Positions 25,172 through 34,522 of a DNA stretch of 64,000 nt are shown here, in pieces (within the stretch, counting starts at the first letter, position 1; the number at the start of each line of letters is the position of its first letter). The position numbers were made by a program, and so were the translations under genes. The notes beneath the pieces are model-generated. The model did not search any database. It was not told the DNA's origin and worked only from the letters and a program-made list of their open reading frames with translations. This DNA is from SP197 sp965220805 (GTDB lineage Bacteria; Pseudomonadota; Alphaproteobacteria; SP197), in assembly GCA_965220805.1 (NCBI GenBank), contig OZ244844.1, forward strand, positions 248,001 to 312,000, read 5' to 3'.

Positions 25172-25420
25172 CGTGCTTTTCCTCCGGCGTTCACAAGCGG
25201 GGCTGGCGGAGGACCGCGATCACGGTTGGGTGCTTGCATCCCCGGACACCGCTGCCCTTCCACCGGATTCTACGCTTGCGCTTGAAGTGTCACAACGGTG
25301 ACCGCCCGACAGGCATGCGGTTCTGCATAACGGCGAATGGACGCACGAACGCGGTCGAGGAGAACCTGAAGAGCGGGCAGGAACAGGGATTGACGACGGA
25401 TCCTGTTATCCTGACCGGCG

Positions 25421-26230
25421 TCACCCTTGGCCTTCGATGATGGCGCGTATGGTGGCGTTCACCACCTCGTGGCGGTGGCCACAGAGGGAGAGATGACTCA
25501 AGCCCTCGAGGTGATGATAGTGGCCGTTCGCCGCCAGGCTGGCGCACTTGCGGCCAAGGGATGGCGGCGCCTGCATGTCGAGTCCGAAACCGATGACGTG
25601 GATCGGGACCTCGCACAGGGGGAGCCTTGCCGTCGTGTCGAATTCGCAGCACGCCTGCCACTGGGCGTCGAGCATGGCTCCGTCCCGTTTCCCGTAGGCC
25701 GCCTCCGTCACCTCCCGCAGGCGCGCCCAGAGGTCCGGGTCGTCCAGCACTTCCGGCGGATACATGAAGACCGCGTAGTGGGTGACGGCAAAGTCGAACG
25801 GCAGGTCGCCGCGCGTGCGGCGATAGCGGATCTCTGCCTCCATCCACTCCCGGGAAAACCCTTCCGACACGGCAAAGGTCCCCATGGGGATGGCAAGGCG
25901 CACGAGGTGCGGCCAGTTGATCGCCAGTTCCTGGACGATGAGAGAACCCATGGAAAGTCCCGCTGCCACCACAGGGGGCGAACAACGCGCCTCGATCAGT
26001 TCGGCGCAGTCGCGCGCCATGTCGAGAATGGACCATGGCGGGCCAACGAGGGCTTCGGTCTCGCCGACGCCTCGGGGATCCATCGTCGTGTTGCGAAAGT
26101 CCGGGAATCCCTCCACCTGCCAGCGCATCTCCGAGCCGCGCTGATCGCCGCCGGGAAGCCAGACGATGTCAGGACCGGAACCGGTCTGCTCATACCATAG
26201 CGAGGCGCCGGATGTGGTGAAGTGGGGCAC
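25421..26230 (-). CDS. Alpha/beta hydrolase
   Basis: A 269-residue alpha/beta hydrolase with an oxyanion-type WLPGGDQRG, a DPRGVGET turn, the nucleophile elbow AGLSMGS, a VIGFGLDMQAP acid strand and a late LSHLSLCGH histidine. The start is GTG at 26230: AGGAGG lies 9 bases upstream and the preceding pepN gene stops 4 bases before it. An ATG-started longer frame would lie entirely inside pepN. Substrate unknown; co-transcription with pepN is likely. Confidence 0.85.
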   Translation of the reverse strand: MPHFTTSGASLWYEQTGSGPDIVWLPGGDQRGSEMRWQVEGFPDFRNTTMDPRGVGETEALVGPPWSILDMARDCAELIEARCSPPVVAAGLSMGSLIVQELAINWPHLVRLAIPMGTFAVSEGFSREWMEAEIRYRRTRGDLPFDFAVTHYAVFMYPPEVLDDPDLWARLREVTEAAYGKRDGAMLDAQWQACCEFDTTARLPLCEVPIHVIGFGLDMQAPPSLGRKCASLAANGHYHHLEGLSHLSLCGHRHEVVNATIRAIIEGQG

Positions 26231-26234
26231 GACC

Positions 26235-28853
26235 CTATTCCTCCTGCTCCAGGGACTTCGTGATCTTTTCGCCAAGGTCGGGCGAGAGGTTCTGCTTCGA
26301 GCGTATCCGTTCCAGCTCGTGGCGCATGAGCGCCTGGCGGCCGCTGTCCTGGCGACGCCAGCGGATGAGCGGGTTGATGATCCGCGCCGCCACCTGGGGA
26401 TTGATGTCGTCGAGTTCCAGCAACCGGTCCGCGACAAAGCTGTAGCCCGACCCGTCCTGGCGATGGAAGTTCAGCGGATTGGCCATCGCGAATCCGCCGA
26501 TGAGAGCGAAGACCTTGTTGGGTTTCTCCAGGCTGAAGATCTCGTGGACAAGCAGGTCACGGACCCGGGCGAGCGTATCATCGAGGGGCGACGCCGCCTG
26601 GACACCCAGCCACTTGTCCATCACCAGATCGTCGTCGCGAAACCGGTCACGAAAGTCCGCGAGGCACTCGTCGCGGTGTGGCGTGTCGATGGCGGTGATC
26701 AACGACAGTGCCGCCAGGCGGTCCGTCATGTTGCCGGCGCCGGCGTAGGCCCCGGTGACGAGGGAGACCGCCTCCGCGTCACCGGGCGCGGCACAGTAGG
26801 AAAGGGCCACGCCTCTCAGGGCACGCCTGCCCGCCTGTTCGCCGTCGGGACTGTAGGGTTCGTCATCCCCCTCGATCATCGCCCTCCAGCTGTCGGGGAA
26901 ACGGTTCGCTGCGGCCAGCCTCATGGTCTCCCTCGCCGCATGAATGGCCTCGACATCCACCGTTTCCATCTGCTCGGCGAGCCAGGAATCACCGGGAAGT
27001 GCGAGGGCACGGGCCTTGAATGCGGGATCGAGGGACGTATCGCCAATGGTCGTTGACATGGCCTCGAGCCAGCGCTCGTCGGTTGCCGGGGCGCCACCCT
27101 GACGGATGGTCGCGACCATGGCGAGAAGAAGGCGCGTTGCATAACTCTGACCGGCTTCCCAACGGGCGAAGGAATCGCTGTCGTGGGCCATGAGGAAGGC
27201 CAGACCGGCATCATCGATATCGGAGGTCACGCGCACCGGCGCCGTGAAATCCCGGTTGAGCGACAGGACTGGACGGGCTCCGACACCCTCGAATCGGAAG
27301 GTCCGGGACGGCCGGTCGAGGTCGAGGACATGGCTCGTGGCACTCCTGCCTTCGAGAGTTACCTCCATGTCGTTGCCGTTCGGACCAACGAGACCGACTT
27401 CTAGGGGAATGTGGAGCGCGTCCTTGCTTGCCTGGCCCGGCGTCGGCGGCGTTTGCTGTTCGAGCACGAGCTCATAGGTCGCCTCGTCGGCCAGCCATTG
27501 GCCCGAGGCGGTGACTTCCGGCGTGCCGGCCTGGCTGTACCACAGGCTGAAGTGGCCGAGATCGACCCCGTTGGCATCCGCCATGGCTGCGATGAAGTCG
27601 TCGCAGGTCACCGCCATGCCATCGTGGCGTTCGATGTAGAGATCCATGCCCCGGCGGAACCCGTCCCTGCCAAGGATGCGCTCCATCATGCGGATGACTT
27701 CCGCTCCCTTCTCGTAGACCGTCGGCGTGTAGAAATTGTTGATCTCGACGTAGCTCGACGGGCGCACCGGGTGGGCCATGGGCCCTGCGTCCTCGGGAAA
27801 CTGCGCGGCGCGCAGACGACGCACGTCATCGATGCGCTTGACCGGGCGGCTTCTCATGTCGGCAGTGAATTCCTGATCGCGGTAGACGGTGAGTCCTTCC
27901 TTGAGAGAGAGCTGGAACCAGTCGCGGCAGGTCACGCGGTCACCGGTCCAGTTGTGGAAGTACTCGTGGGCAATGACGCTCTCGATGGCTTCGTAGTTTC
28001 CGTCCGTTGCCGTCTGCGGACTGGCGAGAACCAGGCTCGAATTGAAGATGTTGAGGCTCTTGTTCTCCATCGCACCGGCGTTGAAATCGGCGACGGCGAC
28101 AATGTTGAAGGAGTCGAGGTCGTACTCCAGACCGTAGTTCACCTCGTCCCAGCGCATGGCCCGCTTGAGGGAATCCATGGCATAGAGACACTTCTCCCGG
28201 TTGCCGTGCTCACTCCAGATCCGCAAGCCGACATCGCGGCCCGAAGGGGTGGTGAAGGTATCCTCGAGGCAGCCAAGATCTCCGGCGACCAGGGCGAAGA
28301 GATAGGAGGGTTTCGGGAACGGATCATGCCAGACCGTGCGGTGCCGGCCGTCCCCGAGATCGTGTTCCTTCACGAGATTGCCGTTGGAAAGGAGAACCGG
28401 ACAGCTGCCGCGATCGGCATCGATGGCGACGGTATAGGTGGCAAGCACGTCGGGACGGTCGGGAAAGAAGGTGATGCGGCGAAATCCCTCGGCCTCGCAC
28501 TGCGTGCAGTAGATTCCCGATGACGTGTAGAGGCCTTCCAGAGCCACGTTGCGGGCCGGCGCGATGGTGGTTCGGGTCTCCAGGGTAAAGCGGCGGGGTG
28601 GCTCATGGATGACGAGACCGGTCTCGTCATGATGATAGGCCGACGACGCCAGCGGCACGTCGTCAATGGCCACCATGTCGAGGGTGAGGCTGTCTCCATC
28701 GAGTTTCAGTGACTCGCCACCGGGCGCCGCTTCGATGGCCAGCCGGGCATGAACGGCTGTCGCCTCGGGATCGAGTGCGACATGAAGCACGACGGTATCG
28801 ATGCGCCAGGGAAAGGGTCGGTAATCGGCAAGGCGGGTCTCTTCCATGGTCAT
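26235..28853 (-). CDS. pepN: Aminopeptidase N (M1 family)
   Basis: A protein of 872 residues, nearly the length of E. coli PepN. It has NAGAMENKSLN (substrate recognition), the zinc site HEYFHNWTGDRV with the third ligand in LKEGLTVYRD, and the C-terminal helical domain. It removes N-terminal residues from peptides in the cytoplasm. The alpha/beta hydrolase start lies just 4 bases after its stop. A second in-frame ATG (MEETRL) lies two codons in. Confidence 0.95.
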   Translation of the reverse strand: MTMEETRLADYRPFPWRIDTVVLHVALDPEATAVHARLAIEAAPGGESLKLDGDSLTLDMVAIDDVPLASSAYHHDETGLVIHEPPRRFTLETRTTIAPARNVALEGLYTSSGIYCTQCEAEGFRRITFFPDRPDVLATYTVAIDADRGSCPVLLSNGNLVKEHDLGDGRHRTVWHDPFPKPSYLFALVAGDLGCLEDTFTTPSGRDVGLRIWSEHGNREKCLYAMDSLKRAMRWDEVNYGLEYDLDSFNIVAVADFNAGAMENKSLNIFNSSLVLASPQTATDGNYEAIESVIAHEYFHNWTGDRVTCRDWFQLSLKEGLTVYRDQEFTADMRSRPVKRIDDVRRLRAAQFPEDAGPMAHPVRPSSYVEINNFYTPTVYEKGAEVIRMMERILGRDGFRRGMDLYIERHDGMAVTCDDFIAAMADANGVDLGHFSLWYSQAGTPEVTASGQWLADEATYELVLEQQTPPTPGQASKDALHIPLEVGLVGPNGNDMEVTLEGRSATSHVLDLDRPSRTFRFEGVGARPVLSLNRDFTAPVRVTSDIDDAGLAFLMAHDSDSFARWEAGQSYATRLLLAMVATIRQGGAPATDERWLEAMSTTIGDTSLDPAFKARALALPGDSWLAEQMETVDVEAIHAARETMRLAAANRFPDSWRAMIEGDDEPYSPDGEQAGRRALRGVALSYCAAPGDAEAVSLVTGAYAGAGNMTDRLAALSLITAIDTPHRDECLADFRDRFRDDDLVMDKWLGVQAASPLDDTLARVRDLLVHEIFSLEKPNKVFALIGGFAMANPLNFHRQDGSGYSFVADRLLELDDINPQVAARIINPLIRWRRQDSGRQALMRHELERIRSKQNLSPDLGEKITKSLEQEE

Positions 28854-28895
28854 GCAGCCAATCCCTCATCTCCTGTGGCGGGCACTCATCGACGG

Positions 28896-30113
28896 TCACG
28901 CTCCCCGTTCCGGGACGACGGCAAGACGCGCCAGGGGCCTCTCGTTTATGGGAAGATGGACCAGGCAGGCAAGCAGTCCGAGCACCGCGCTGATCCACCA
29001 GATCACGTCGTAGGAGCCGGTCGCATCGAAGAGCCGCCCTCCCAGCCAGACACCGATAAAGCTGCCGGCCTGGTGGCTGAAGAACACGATTCCGAAGAGT
29101 GTGGCCATGTAGCGGGTGCCAAAGACCTGGGCGACGATCCCCGACGTCAGGGGCACGGTGGCCAGCCAGACGAGACCCATGCAGCCGGCAAAGAGGTAGA
29201 TCGTGGCGTCGGTTCTGGGAACCAGCATGAGGGCGACAATGAGCGCGGCCCGAAGGAAATAGATGACGGAAAGACTGTAGCGCTTGCTCCAGCGCTGTCC
29301 GACCACCCCCGCCAGCAGGCAGCCGACGATGTTGAAGACGCCCACCAGGGCCAGCGACCAGGCTGCCACCGTGGCATCGAAACCGGATCCAGTCACGAAT
29401 GCCGGGAAATGCACCGTGATGAAGGCAATCTGGAAGCCGCAGACGAAGAATCCGAGAGTCAACAGCACGTATCCGGAATGCCGCCCGGCCTCGACGATGG
29501 CATCCCGCATGCCCTGTTCATGCGCCGCTTCGTCAACGGCCGCAGACGAGGCTGGCAGCATGAGGGCCAACGGGATCATCACCAGGGACGCTGCCGCCAG
29601 GACCATGAGCGCGCCCTGCCATTCGAACAGGCTGATGGCGAACTGGGCATTGGGCGAAAAGACGAACTGACCGAAGGAGCCGGCGGCGGTGCCAAGCCCG
29701 AGGATGAAGGAACGCCGCTCCGTCGCCACGACCCGGGCCATGGAGGCAAGCGCCAGGGAAAAGGCGGTGAAGGCGACACCGAGACCGACAAGGACACCGG
29801 CTGCCAGAACGAACATGGTGCCGGATTCGACGACCGACATCGCCCATATGCCGAAGGCATAGACGATCGCTCCAAAGATAATGACCCTGCTGGGACCAAA
29901 ACGGTCGGCGATCATTCCGGCGACCGGAACGCCAAGGCCCCAGAGCAGGTTCTGCACGGCAAGCGCCAGCGCGAACACTTCCCGGTTCCAGCCGTGGTAA
30001 AGCGTCACGGGCTCCTGAAAGAGCCCGAAGACGGAACGGACGCCAAAGCCGATCATGGCAATGACGCATCCTGCGGCGATCACGACAAGGGGTGATCTCC
30101 AGGAACTATTCAT
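28896..30113 (-). CDS. MFS transporter (oxalate/formate antiporter-like)
   Basis: A 405-residue carrier with twelve predicted helices of the MCT/oxalate-formate branch. It has RSVFGLFQEP in helix 1, DRFGPSRVI after helix 2, and a MPxxxA-free but typical central loop. It ends 42 bases before the pepN start on the same strand. It probably moves a carboxylate. It belongs to the same broad family as the gene at 281-1522 but is clearly diverged. Confidence 0.9.
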   Translation of the reverse strand: MNSSWRSPLVVIAAGCVIAMIGFGVRSVFGLFQEPVTLYHGWNREVFALALAVQNLLWGLGVPVAGMIADRFGPSRVIIFGAIVYAFGIWAMSVVESGTMFVLAAGVLVGLGVAFTAFSLALASMARVVATERRSFILGLGTAAGSFGQFVFSPNAQFAISLFEWQGALMVLAAASLVMIPLALMLPASSAAVDEAAHEQGMRDAIVEAGRHSGYVLLTLGFFVCGFQIAFITVHFPAFVTGSGFDATVAAWSLALVGVFNIVGCLLAGVVGQRWSKRYSLSVIYFLRAALIVALMLVPRTDATIYLFAGCMGLVWLATVPLTSGIVAQVFGTRYMATLFGIVFFSHQAGSFIGVWLGGRLFDATGSYDVIWWISAVLGLLACLVHLPINERPLARLAVVPERGA

Positions 30114-30130
30114 GGTCCTGAGGGGAACGA

Positions 30131-30349
30131 TCAGCCGTCGAGAAACCGCTTGAAGGCACGCCCCACAAATCGTGCGGGATGCTCTTTGGGATCCCGCATG
30201 GCTGCCTCCTCCTTCAGTTCACGCGCCTTTCTGGCAAGGACCGGGCGGGCCTTCTCCTCGTAGATCTCCTTCGCCTTCGCCCTCACCCTGGGATCGGACG
30301 CGGCCCGCCTGGCCGCAGCAAGGAGGAGATGGCGGAGCACAAGAGGCAT
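30131..30349 (-). CDS. Small basic/acidic helical protein, unknown function
   Basis: A 72-residue protein consisting mostly of one long charged helix (ARRAASDPRVRAKAKEIYEE and KARELKEEAAMR), ending GRAFKRFLDG. It sits in a 260-base slot between the MFS and aldo/keto reductase genes, on the same strand as both. No family function is known to me; similar short helical proteins are common in alphaproteobacteria. Confidence 0.65.
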   Translation of the reverse strand: MPLVLRHLLLAAARRAASDPRVRAKAKEIYEEKARPVLARKARELKEEAAMRDPKEHPARFVGRAFKRFLDG

Positions 30350-30376
30350 TGGATCACTTCCCTTCGGGTTGCCGTT

Positions 30377-31321
30377 TCAAGAACCGGCGATGGTGGCTAT
30401 CTCGTCGATTTCCTCGGCCGTCATGCTCCAGGCGCTGGCAGCCGCCGCATTGGCCTTCACCTGATCCTCCCTGGTGGCCCCGCAGATCACGGTGGTGACG
30501 GTATCGTGACTCGCCAGCCAGCCGATGGCCAGTTCCAGGAGACTCCTTCCATGTTCCGCAGCATAGGCCGCAAGGCTGTCGAGGCGCTCGAAGTTCTCCT
30601 TCGACAGCAGCGCGGCATGGCGTGCCTCTCCCGACGCCAGGCGCGACGATTCGGGCGGTTTGGCGCCTGATGTGTACTTTCCGGTCAGAAATCCCATGGC
30701 CAGCGGAAAGTAGGGCATGATGCCAAGTCCGAACCGCCGGGCTGCGGGAACAACCTCGGTTTCGGTCTCCCGTGAGAGAAGACTCCACTCGTTCTGCGCC
30801 GCAACGAATCGGGGAACGCAGCGGGTATCGGCCTGCCAGGCCGCATCCGCGATCTGCCAGCCCCTGTAGTTGGAACAGCCGTAGTAACGGATCTTTCCCT
30901 GGTCGATCAGGCGGTCAAGGGCATCGAGCGTTTCCGCTACCGGGGTCCGGGGATCGGGCGCGTGATGCAGGTAGAGATCGATGTAGTCGGTGCCGAGCCG
31001 GCGCAGGCTGCCCTCGCAGGAGCGGATGATGTAGTCACGCGACCCGCGCGGAATGTCGCGCTGGTCGCTTGCCGTCTTCAGGCCGAACTTCGACACGATC
31101 GCAACGTCCTGCCGGCGGCCTGCAAGCGCCTTTCCCAGAATGCGCTCCGAGGTTCCGTCATCGTACATGTCCGCCGTATCGAAGAGGGCCACCCCGACAT
31201 CGAGGGCCGCATGAACAACCCGAGTTCCCTGCTCCTCGTCCACCGACCAGCCGAGCGTGTTGCAGCCCATACCGGCAAGCGACACCTGCAGGCCGGACTG
31301 ACCGAACGTTCTCTGCTCCAT
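30377..31321 (-). CDS. Aldo/keto reductase
   Basis: A 314-residue TIM-barrel oxidoreductase: GMGCNTLGW at the first strand, DTADMYDDGTSE (catalytic Asp and Tyr), SKFG with the catalytic lysine, and the DLYLHHAPD histidine. The C-terminal NADPH-binding segment includes CGATREDQVKANAAA. It reduces carbonyls with NADPH; the substrate is unknown. AAGGGG precedes the ATG. Confidence 0.92.
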   Translation of the reverse strand: MEQRTFGQSGLQVSLAGMGCNTLGWSVDEEQGTRVVHAALDVGVALFDTADMYDDGTSERILGKALAGRRQDVAIVSKFGLKTASDQRDIPRGSRDYIIRSCEGSLRRLGTDYIDLYLHHAPDPRTPVAETLDALDRLIDQGKIRYYGCSNYRGWQIADAAWQADTRCVPRFVAAQNEWSLLSRETETEVVPAARRFGLGIMPYFPLAMGFLTGKYTSGAKPPESSRLASGEARHAALLSKENFERLDSLAAYAAEHGRSLLELAIGWLASHDTVTTVICGATREDQVKANAAAASAWSMTAEEIDEIATIAGS

Positions 31322-31394
31322 GAGCGGGCCCCTTCGTGCATCGAGCAGACATCATGCACGACGAGGGGCGCCGTTGCACGATATTGCCCGGGCT

Positions 31395-32624
31395 CTATCT
31401 TCCCTCGAGCAGGACCGAGGCGACGGCGTCGGCGAAGACCTGACACCCGAGAACGATGTCTTCGGGTGACGTGTCTTCCTCGAAGGCATGGCTGATACCG
31501 CCCTTGCTTGGCACAAACAGCATGGCGCTGGGCAGAACCTGGGCAAGGTTCTGGGCGTCATGGACCGCTGCGCTCGGCATGGACATCCATACCCCCGGAG
31601 CGTGACACTCGGCCGCCGCCTCGAGGTGCCGCTGCAGATCAGCATCCATGAGGGCCGCGGCGGTCCGGTCCTTCGTCGCGTCCATCGACACGGCCACCAA
31701 GCCACGTGCATTGCTCTCACGGACCAGCTCCCGGACAAGGTCCTCGAACCGGTCCATTCGCGCCTCGTCGGCGTCGCGGTACTGCAGGTTGAGCCAGGCT
31801 CGCCCCGGAATGATGCTGGCGGCACCCGGCTCGAGACGAATATTGCCGATGGTCCACACGGAACGTGGTCCGGCATGTGCGGCAAACACCTCGTGAACGC
31901 GCGTGGCGAAGGTTACCAGTGCCGCACCGGCGTCCCGCCTCCGGGCCATCGGGGTCGTGCCCGCATGGTTTTGCTGGCCTTCGAACCGGACCGACACGTC
32001 CCTGATGCCGACGATGCCCGTGACCACACCGATGCGCCTCTTCTCCTCCTCGAGCCACGGCCCCTGTTCGATGTGGGCCTCCATGTACGCCCGGTACAGG
32101 TCGGGTACACAGCGTTCAAGGGGACGCCCCTCGAGACCGGCATCGCGAAGCGCTGCACGCAGGGTCGTCCCGTCGGCATTGCTTGCCCCGTCAAGGTCGC
32201 CCTCCCCGACGAGGCCACAGAACATCTTGCTTCCCAGAAGGCCGAAGAAGGTTCCTTCCTCGTCGATCCAGGAGGCGACATCGACGGCAAGGTCACGGGT
32301 TTCGCGGGATTCGGCGAAGGCGCGCACCGTTTCGAGGCCATACATGACCCCCAGGGTGCCATCGAGCCAGCCCCCCGTGGGCTGGGTATCCGTGTGGGAG
32401 CCGACGAGCAGCGCCCCGCCGGGATTTCGCGAGCGGCCGAAGACCGTGCCGATGCCGTCGATGCGAGCGTCGAGTCCCGCATCCGCCATGCGCTCCACCA
32501 GCCAGCGGCGGGATTCCATGTCGACCTCGCTCAGGGACTGGCGAATCACGCCGTTGCCGCATTGGCCGAACGTGCGAAGCATCTCAAGGTCGCGCACCAG
32601 TCGGTCGCCATCGATGACGGGCAT
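31395..32624 (-). CDS. M20-family N-carbamoyl amino acid/allantoate amidohydrolase
   Basis: A 409-residue zinc-dependent amidohydrolase of the hydantoinase/carbamoylase group. GSHTDTQPTGG supplies the first metal histidine and aspartate, IDEEGTFFG the catalytic glutamates, and AHIEQGP another ligand. GQQNHAGTTPM and PSKGGISHAFEE are further family signatures. I start at ATG 32624 behind AGGAGAA. It would hydrolyse N-carbamoyl amino acids, the product of a hydantoinase, so it may complement hyuAB 9 kb away; that pairing is inference. Confidence 0.9.
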   Translation of the reverse strand: MPVIDGDRLVRDLEMLRTFGQCGNGVIRQSLSEVDMESRRWLVERMADAGLDARIDGIGTVFGRSRNPGGALLVGSHTDTQPTGGWLDGTLGVMYGLETVRAFAESRETRDLAVDVASWIDEEGTFFGLLGSKMFCGLVGEGDLDGASNADGTTLRAALRDAGLEGRPLERCVPDLYRAYMEAHIEQGPWLEEEKRRIGVVTGIVGIRDVSVRFEGQQNHAGTTPMARRRDAGAALVTFATRVHEVFAAHAGPRSVWTIGNIRLEPGAASIIPGRAWLNLQYRDADEARMDRFEDLVRELVRESNARGLVAVSMDATKDRTAAALMDADLQRHLEAAAECHAPGVWMSMPSAAVHDAQNLAQVLPSAMLFVPSKGGISHAFEEDTSPEDIVLGCQVFADAVASVLLEGR

Positions 32625-32661
32625 GGTCACGTTTCTCCTGACATCTTCGAGAACTCCCGCA

Positions 32662-33759
32662 TCACCAGGTCTCTCCCTCCACGGGAGGCGGGATGAGGAC
32701 GAGCTTGCCGACATGGGTCTTGGCCATGAAGGCGCGTTGCGCCTGCCTGATCTCGCTGAGCGGGAAGGTGGCGGCCACCAGGGGGCGGACCGTGCTCCCT
32801 TCGACGGCACGCACCAGGTTGTCGAAGACGATCTCGTCCTGGGCCGTACAGCCCACGAGCGTCAGGTCCTTCAGATAAAGCGTCCGCAGATCGAGTTCGA
32901 CCAGCGGCCCGCCGATGGCGCCGGATGTCGCGTAGCGGCCACCGCGTTTCAGGATGTCAAGGAATTGTGGCCATGTCGCGCCACCCACGACGTCGATGAC
33001 CGCGTCGACCGATTCCTGTCCGAGCACGGCAGCCGGGTCGGTGTCGCGCTCGATCACCTCGCTGGCTCCGAGCGCCCGGACACCTTCTGCCTTGGCCGCA
33101 CCGGCCACCGCGATGACCGTGGCTCCCCGGTACCGGGCCAACTGCACCGCCGCCGATCCGACACCGCCGGAGGCGCCGGTCACAAGGATGCGTTCCGCCC
33201 CCACACCCGCCCTTTCCAGCATGTTCTCGGCGGTCGACCAGGCACAGGGAATGGAGGCCAGTTCGATGTCTGTCCAGTCGCTCGTCACGGCATAGGCTTC
33301 GGCAGAAGGCGCGACGGCGAACTGGGCAAAGGCGCCGTCGCACTCCGAACCGAAGGTCCAGCACTCGAACGGGCTCGAGGAAAGGGGGGAGCGCATCACG
33401 CTCCGGACGATGACGCGCTCGCCCATGCGTGCAGGATCGACACCCTCGCCGGTGGCGACGATCCTGCCGCAGCAGTCGGCGCCCTGGATTCTCGGAAACG
33501 TCATCGCCACACCGGACCATGACGCGTCGGACGCGTCGATCGACGCCGCTCCTTCAGAAGTGCCGCCGGTCACCATCTTCGAGTACCAGCCGATCCGCGT
33601 GTTGATGTCCGTGTTGTTGATACCCGCTGCGGCAACCCTGATCAGCACTTCGCCCCGTGCGGGATCGGGGCAAGGCACGTCCTCCCGGTACTCCAGCATG
33701 TCCAGTCCACCGTGTCCGGTCAGCAGGACGGCTGTCATGCTTGAGGGAATCATCGTCAT
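32662..33759 (-). CDS. Zinc-type/quinone-type MDR alcohol dehydrogenase
   Basis: A protein of about 365 residues with a GroES-like N-terminal domain (AAGINNTDINTR, IQGADCCGRIV) and a Rossmann domain (TGASGGVGSAAVQLARYRG). The catalytic-zinc cysteine common in true alcohol dehydrogenases is not evident at the usual NNTD position, so it is probably a quinone-oxidoreductase-like reductase. AGGA lies 4 bases before ATG 33759; the ATG at 33753 is also possible. It heads the minus-strand run from here to the M20 gene. Confidence 0.85.
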   Translation of the reverse strand: MTMIPSSMTAVLLTGHGGLDMLEYREDVPCPDPARGEVLIRVAAAGINNTDINTRIGWYSKMVTGGTSEGAASIDASDASWSGVAMTFPRIQGADCCGRIVATGEGVDPARMGERVIVRSVMRSPLSSSPFECWTFGSECDGAFAQFAVAPSAEAYAVTSDWTDIELASIPCAWSTAENMLERAGVGAERILVTGASGGVGSAAVQLARYRGATVIAVAGAAKAEGVRALGASEVIERDTDPAAVLGQESVDAVIDVVGGATWPQFLDILKRGGRYATSGAIGGPLVELDLRTLYLKDLTLVGCTAQDEIVFDNLVRAVEGSTVRPLVAATFPLSEIRQAQRAFMAKTHVGKLVLIPPPVEGETW

Positions 33760-33889
33760 GTGTTCCTGCCACATCGCCCATCACGTTCTGCCGAAGAGAT
33801 GGCCCGGGTGCAAGGGGCGCGTTGACGCCCCCTGGCTGGCCCGTCACAGTCCACGCCTGTACTCCGGGATACCGGTGGAGAATCCTGCC

Positions 33890-34522
33890 ATGAACGCGGA
33901 CAGTCTGGTCAACGGCCCTGCCCTCAGGGAGCGCATGGTGCGACATCTTGCCGAATTCGAGATACGGCAGATCGACCCTGACGGACGCAAGAGGGCTGCC
34001 GTGACCATGACCGTCGTCTCCGACCGCAAGGGCCAGGGCGCCTTTATCCTGACACGCCGGGCTGCGCGCATGAACCGTCATGCCGGACAGTGGGCACTTC
34101 CCGGAGGCCGCCTCGATCCCGGCGAGACGCCCGAGGAGGCGGCCCTGCGGGAACTCGCCGAGGAGGTGGGCCTTGATCTCGACGAAAGCGCAGTGCTCGG
34201 ACGACTCGACGATTATCCGACACGTTCAGGCTACCTCATCACACCGGTTGTCATCTGGGGAGGGGGCAAGGTCGAACTGAAGGCCAATCCGCAGGAGATC
34301 GCAGCCGTCTACCGCATCCCCTTCACCTCCCTCTTCAGGCCAGGATCCCCGGAGTTCATAACCATACCCGAGAGTGACCGCCCGGTGATCCGCATGCCGA
34401 TCGCCGGAACCAAGATCTATGCTCCGACCGTTGCCGTGATCTTCCAGTTCCGCGAAGTGGTGCTCGGGGGGCAGGCGACCCGGGTCGATCACCTCGAGCA
34501 GCCGGTGTTCGCCTGGAGCTGA
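33890..34522 (+). CDS. Nudix hydrolase (CoA pyrophosphatase-like, NudL type)
   Basis: A 210-residue Nudix protein. The Nudix box runs GRLDPGETPEEAALRELAEE (metal-binding REL..EE) around residue 75, preceded by RHAGQWALPGG, which resembles the CoA-pyrophosphatase signature. GGTGGAGAA lies before ATG 33890; the longer open frame upstream is antisense to the dehydrogenase. Its last 34 bases overlap the 3' end of the convergent molybdopterin oxidoreductase gene. Confidence 0.87.
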   Translation: MNADSLVNGPALRERMVRHLAEFEIRQIDPDGRKRAAVTMTVVSDRKGQGAFILTRRAARMNRHAGQWALPGGRLDPGETPEEAALRELAEEVGLDLDESAVLGRLDDYPTRSGYLITPVVIWGGGKVELKANPQEIAAVYRIPFTSLFRPGSPEFITIPESDRPVIRMPIAGTKIYAPTVAVIFQFREVVLGGQATRVDHLEQPVFAWS

